Positions 7,054-8,297 of a DNA stretch of 8,297 bases are shown here, piece after piece (within the stretch, counting starts at the first letter, position 1; each line of letters opens with the position of its first letter). The stretch is taken from positions 1 through 8,297 of the forward strand of contig JACOVS010000022.1 in assembly GCA_016177205.1 (NCBI GenBank). The letters are read 5' to 3'. Source of the stretch: Candidatus Aenigmatarchaeota archaeon (GTDB lineage: Archaea > Aenigmatarchaeota > Aenigmatarchaeia > JACPZZ01). The notes beneath the pieces are model-generated. The model saw only the letters and a list, made by a program, of their open reading frames with translations. It ran no database searches and was not told the origin of the DNA. The translations under genes were made by a program, and so were the position numbers.

Positions 7054-7570
7054 GAACGTCCAACTTTGTTATAATGCCGCAAATTTTGCCGTGCGAAGAT
7101 ACCAGCACGGCCTGGTCGAATTCGAACAGCGCGGGCAGCGTTCCTATATCCTCATCTTCGTCAACAACAGGGAACGGCTTTTCCATTATGTCCCTGACCT
7201 TCCTGCCCTCTATGTGTTCAAAATTTTTCAGCAGCGTGCTTTCGCTTACGCTGCCTGTTTGGAGGCCTTTTTTAAGAACCGGCAGCTGGGATATCCCGTA
7301 TTTGCGCATTATCAGAAGCGCCTTTTTCACATCCTCGCCGGGACCGATAAATTTCACGTTGCGTTCCATGATATCCCCGCACTTTTTAGTGTCCCTGGGC
7401 CTTACGGCGGACAGTATTTTATTTACGGTAGAAAGCGTTGGGTTCACCTTGTCGCCCTCTATCTTTGCTATGTGGGCCTGGCTCACACTTATTTTCGCGG
7501 CCAGCCCAGCCTGGGAGAGCCCTGCCTTTTTTCTCAGGTCTTTCAGGTATTCGCCGGTTATTATAACCAT
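7046..7570 (-). CDS. XRE-type HTH transcriptional regulator with a CBS-domain pair
   Basis: This is a DNA-binding regulator of 174 residues. An XRE helix-turn-helix occupies about 5-57 (LRKKAGLSQAGLAAKISVSQ with the recognition region SQAHIAKIEGDKVNP). Two CBS domains follow at about 64-121 (CGDIMERNVKFIGPGEDV, YGISQLPVLKKG, GSVSES) and 122-174 (VRDIMEKPFPVVDEDE, GIITKLDVLR). CBS pairs bind adenosyl ligands such as AMP, ATP or SAM in other proteins, so this one may link DNA binding to such a ligand. It faces metK across a short intergenic region, which suggests SAM-related control (inference). A TATA element at 7591-7599 is centred about 26 nt upstream of the ATG, so the mRNA is probably leaderless. 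A perfect inverted repeat is centred on that ATG and could be an autoregulatory operator. The 3' end overlaps the glycosyltransferase operon by 8 bp. The fold is certain; the target and ligand are not. Confidence 0.92.
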   Translation of the reverse strand: MVIITGEYLKDLRKKAGLSQAGLAAKISVSQAHIAKIEGDKVNPTLSTVNKILSAVRPRDTKKCGDIMERNVKFIGPGEDVKKALLIMRKYGISQLPVLKKGLQTGSVSESTLLKNFEHIEGRKVRDIMEKPFPVVDEDEDIGTLPALFEFDQAVLVSSHGKICGIITKLDVLR

Positions 7571-7580
7571 GAGTTATAAT
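7556..7580. promoter_or_regulatory. Candidate operator: inverted repeats centred on the regulator start codon
   Basis: Arms ATTATAAC (7560-7567) and GTTATAAT (7573-7580) form a perfect 8+8 dyad with a 5-nt spacer. Its centre, 7570, is the first base of the regulator gene on the minus strand and the expected transcript start. A second perfect palindrome, GGTTAT-T-ATAACC (7556-7568), overlaps it, so three related half-sites lie side by side. XRE-family proteins usually bind such dyads. Binding here would block the regulator's own start site. Relative to metK it would lie upstream of the TATA. The repeat is plain in the sequence; the operator role is inference. Confidence 0.55.
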
Positions 7581-7590
7581 CGACGGTCAA

Positions 7591-7599
7591 AATATATAT
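7591..7599 (-). promoter_or_regulatory. TATA element between the regulator and metK
   Basis: AATATATAT is the strongest TATA-like stretch in the window. On the minus strand its centre is about 25 nt from the ATG at 7570, the standard archaeal distance for a leaderless transcript. The purine-rich GATGAAG just upstream of it on that strand could serve as BRE. The sequence is near-symmetric, so it could also direct plus-strand RNA starting near 7620, just ahead of the metK leader frame. No other A/T-rich TATA candidate was seen in 7571-7631. Confidence 0.6.
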
Positions 7600-7631
7600 C
7601 TTCATCTATCGTAAGCTTTTGAGGAAAGAAA

Positions 7632-7709
7632 ATGCTGTTGAACAAATCTGCCAGCTTAACCCAGCAATATGCGACAGCCCTACGGGCTGGGGAGGCGAAT
7701 AAGCTATGA
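7632..7709 (+). CDS. Short leader ORF (25 codons) overlapping the metK start
   Basis: This is a small frame of 25 codons (MLLNKSASLT... to ...AGEANKL, stop TGA at 7707-7709). It starts at ATG 7632 behind GAGG (7621-7624, 7-nt gap) and ends in an ATGA overlap with the metK ATG at 7706. The good SD and the coupled stop/start are the same arrangement used between the operon genes, so it is likely translated. The peptide is mildly amphipathic, has no signal peptide, and has no Met beyond the first residue, so it is not an obvious Met-codon attenuator. It runs through the hairpins that surround the metK SD, so translating it would open them. No family is recognised. It could be a leader peptide coupling metK translation to ribosome flow, or a chance frame. 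Confidence 0.5.
   Translation: MLLNKSASLTQQYATALRAGEANKL
7653..7705 (+). promoter_or_regulatory. Structured metK leader RNA with competing hairpins around the SD
   Basis: AGCTTA (7653-7658) pairs with TAAGCT (7700-7705), which ends exactly before the metK ATG. Nested inside, CCCAGC (7660-7665) pairs with GCTGGG (7686-7691). A rival hairpin, CAGCCC (7675-7680) with GGGCTG (7684-7689) and a TAC loop, uses the same bases. The metK SD GGAGG (7691-7695) sits between the two outer 3' arms. Mutually exclusive pairings around an SD are typical of translational switches. I could not match it to a known SAM riboswitch class by eye. The pairings are seen; the function is inferred. Confidence 0.4.
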
Positions 7710-8297
7710 AGAAGCAATTCTTCACTTCCGAATCTGTTACGGAAGGGCATCCTTGACAAAATTTGTGACCAGATAAGCGACGCCATACTGGACAACCTTA
7801 TAGCGCAGGATCCCAATTCGCGCGTCGCTGTCGAATGTTTAACGACAACAGGGCTGGTTATCGCGGCGGGCGAGGTTACGACAAACGGTTACGCCGACAT
7901 ACAAGGCATTGTGCGCCAGACGCTAAAGGAAATCGGATATACCAATCCTTCTTTCGGGATAGACAGCGAGGACGCCGGCGTTTTGGTTTCGATTCACGGC
8001 CAGAGCCCGGACATATCACAGGGCGTCACCCAAACAGAAACAAAGGAACAGGGCGCCGGCGACCAGGGGATGATGTACGGTTTCGCGTGCAGAGAGACGC
8101 CGGAATTAATGCCATTGCCGATAATGCTGGCTCACAAGCTAACCAGAAAATTGGCCGAGGTCAGGAAAACCGGCGAGATAAAAAATATCGGGCCCGACGG
8201 CAAATCACAAGTAAGTTTAGAGTACCATGACGGCGTGCCGAAGCGATTAACAGCGGTTGTTATCGCCGCGCAGCACACAAAGGACATGGGCGAAGAC
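7706..8297 (+). CDS. metK: S-adenosylmethionine synthetase, bacterial type, 5' part, interrupted by a +1 frame break
   Basis: MetK makes S-adenosylmethionine from methionine and ATP. From ATG 7706 (SD GGAGG 7691-7695) the frame reads [16 protein letters not shown] and meets TGA at 7754. Shifting by one base at 7755 restores [10 protein letters not shown] and an open frame to the window edge. Family marks in the joined protein (197 residues visible of roughly 380-400) are the ATP-binding [25 protein letters not shown] near 46-59, [16 protein letters not shown] near 92-107, the signature GAGDQG at 116-121, and [11 protein letters not shown] at 163-173. These are typical of the bacterial/eukaryotic MetK; most archaea instead use a divergent archaeal MAT, so a transfer origin is likely. 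The rest of the gene shows strong conservation and no second lesion, so the break is either a one-base sequencing error, a very recent mutation, or a recoding site. Family identity is certain; the intactness of the gene is not. Confidence 0.9.
7743..7757 (+). other. +1 frame-break site in metK (extra T creating TGA)
   Basis: The gene reads GAA GGG CAT CCT TGA C, whereas the conserved peptide EGHPDK needs CCT GAC. One T of the pair at 7753-7754 is surplus. The layout of a G-rich SD-like run, one codon, then a codon that can slip by +1 before UGA C, matches that of the bacterial prfB site (AGGGGG, UAU, CUU UGA C). The GAA GGG CAT CCT codons are dictated by a conserved motif, so only the extra base is unexpected. 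Confidence 0.7.

Noticed and set aside
7068..7075. Third copy of the half-site GTTATAAT inside the 3' end of the regulator gene
   Set aside because: It encodes Ile-Ile-Thr, the same tripeptide as at the start of the gene, has no matching second arm nearby, and is likely coincidental.
6999..7622. Plus-strand open frame of 207 codons opposite the XRE-CBS gene
   Set aside because: The antisense frame shows only low-complexity Ser/Phe/Leu. The minus-strand frame has clear HTH and CBS motifs, an SD-free leaderless promoter and normal codon use.
7574..7816. Minus-strand 80-codon frame over the metK leader
   Set aside because: It overlaps the conserved MetK N-terminus on the other strand, has no SD and no recognisable motif.
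7835..8230. Plus-strand open frame of 131 codons inside metK
   Set aside because: It is out of frame with the conserved MetK protein. It is rich in Arg and Gly with no motif, a by-product of GC-rich codons.
1..8297. CRISPR arrays, tRNA or rRNA genes, insertion sequences
   Set aside because: No regularly spaced repeats, cloverleaf-like sequence with conserved T-arm, rRNA motifs, transposase motifs or terminal inverted repeats were seen.

Overview
This window most likely comes from an archaeon. The evidence is an STT3-type oligosaccharyltransferase, a helix-turn-helix protein fused to a CBS pair of a type common in archaea, and a TATA element about 26 nt upstream of a start codon, which implies a leaderless transcript. 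Shine-Dalgarno (SD) sites are of the GGTG/GAGG kind and AGG, AGA and ATA codons are frequent. The lineage cannot be fixed from this sequence. Base composition looks even across the window by eye.

Positions 1-7053 form a protein N-glycosylation locus. A GT4 glycosyltransferase gene (minus strand, cut by the window edge) diverges from a packed plus-strand run of six reading frames: a dolichyl-phosphate-sugar synthase-like GT2, the membrane part of STT3, the catalytic WWDxG part of STT3 as a separate frame, a GT4, a membrane-anchored GT2 and a second GT4. Most junctions are 4-nt ATGA overlaps, so the run probably acts as one operon. The likely division of labour is that the GT4 and GT2 enzymes build a lipid-linked glycan, the GT2 at 755 makes a polyprenyl-phosphate sugar donor, and STT3 moves the glycan to asparagines of exported proteins.

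Positions 7046-8297 hold a separate divergent pair. The XRE-CBS regulator (minus) overlaps the end of the glycosylation operon tail to tail. It faces the 5' part of a bacterial-type S-adenosylmethionine synthetase gene (metK). The space between them contains a TATA element, a perfect 8+8 inverted repeat centred on the regulator's start codon, and a previously unlisted 25-codon leader reading frame that overlaps the metK start. The metK leader also has competing hairpins around its SD.

The main items for a second look are two apparent +1 frame breaks: STT3 is split in two, and metK has an extra T that creates a TGA in a context much like the bacterial prfB frameshift site. Both could be sequencing errors. 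The other main item is the possible XRE-CBS/leader-peptide control of metK.
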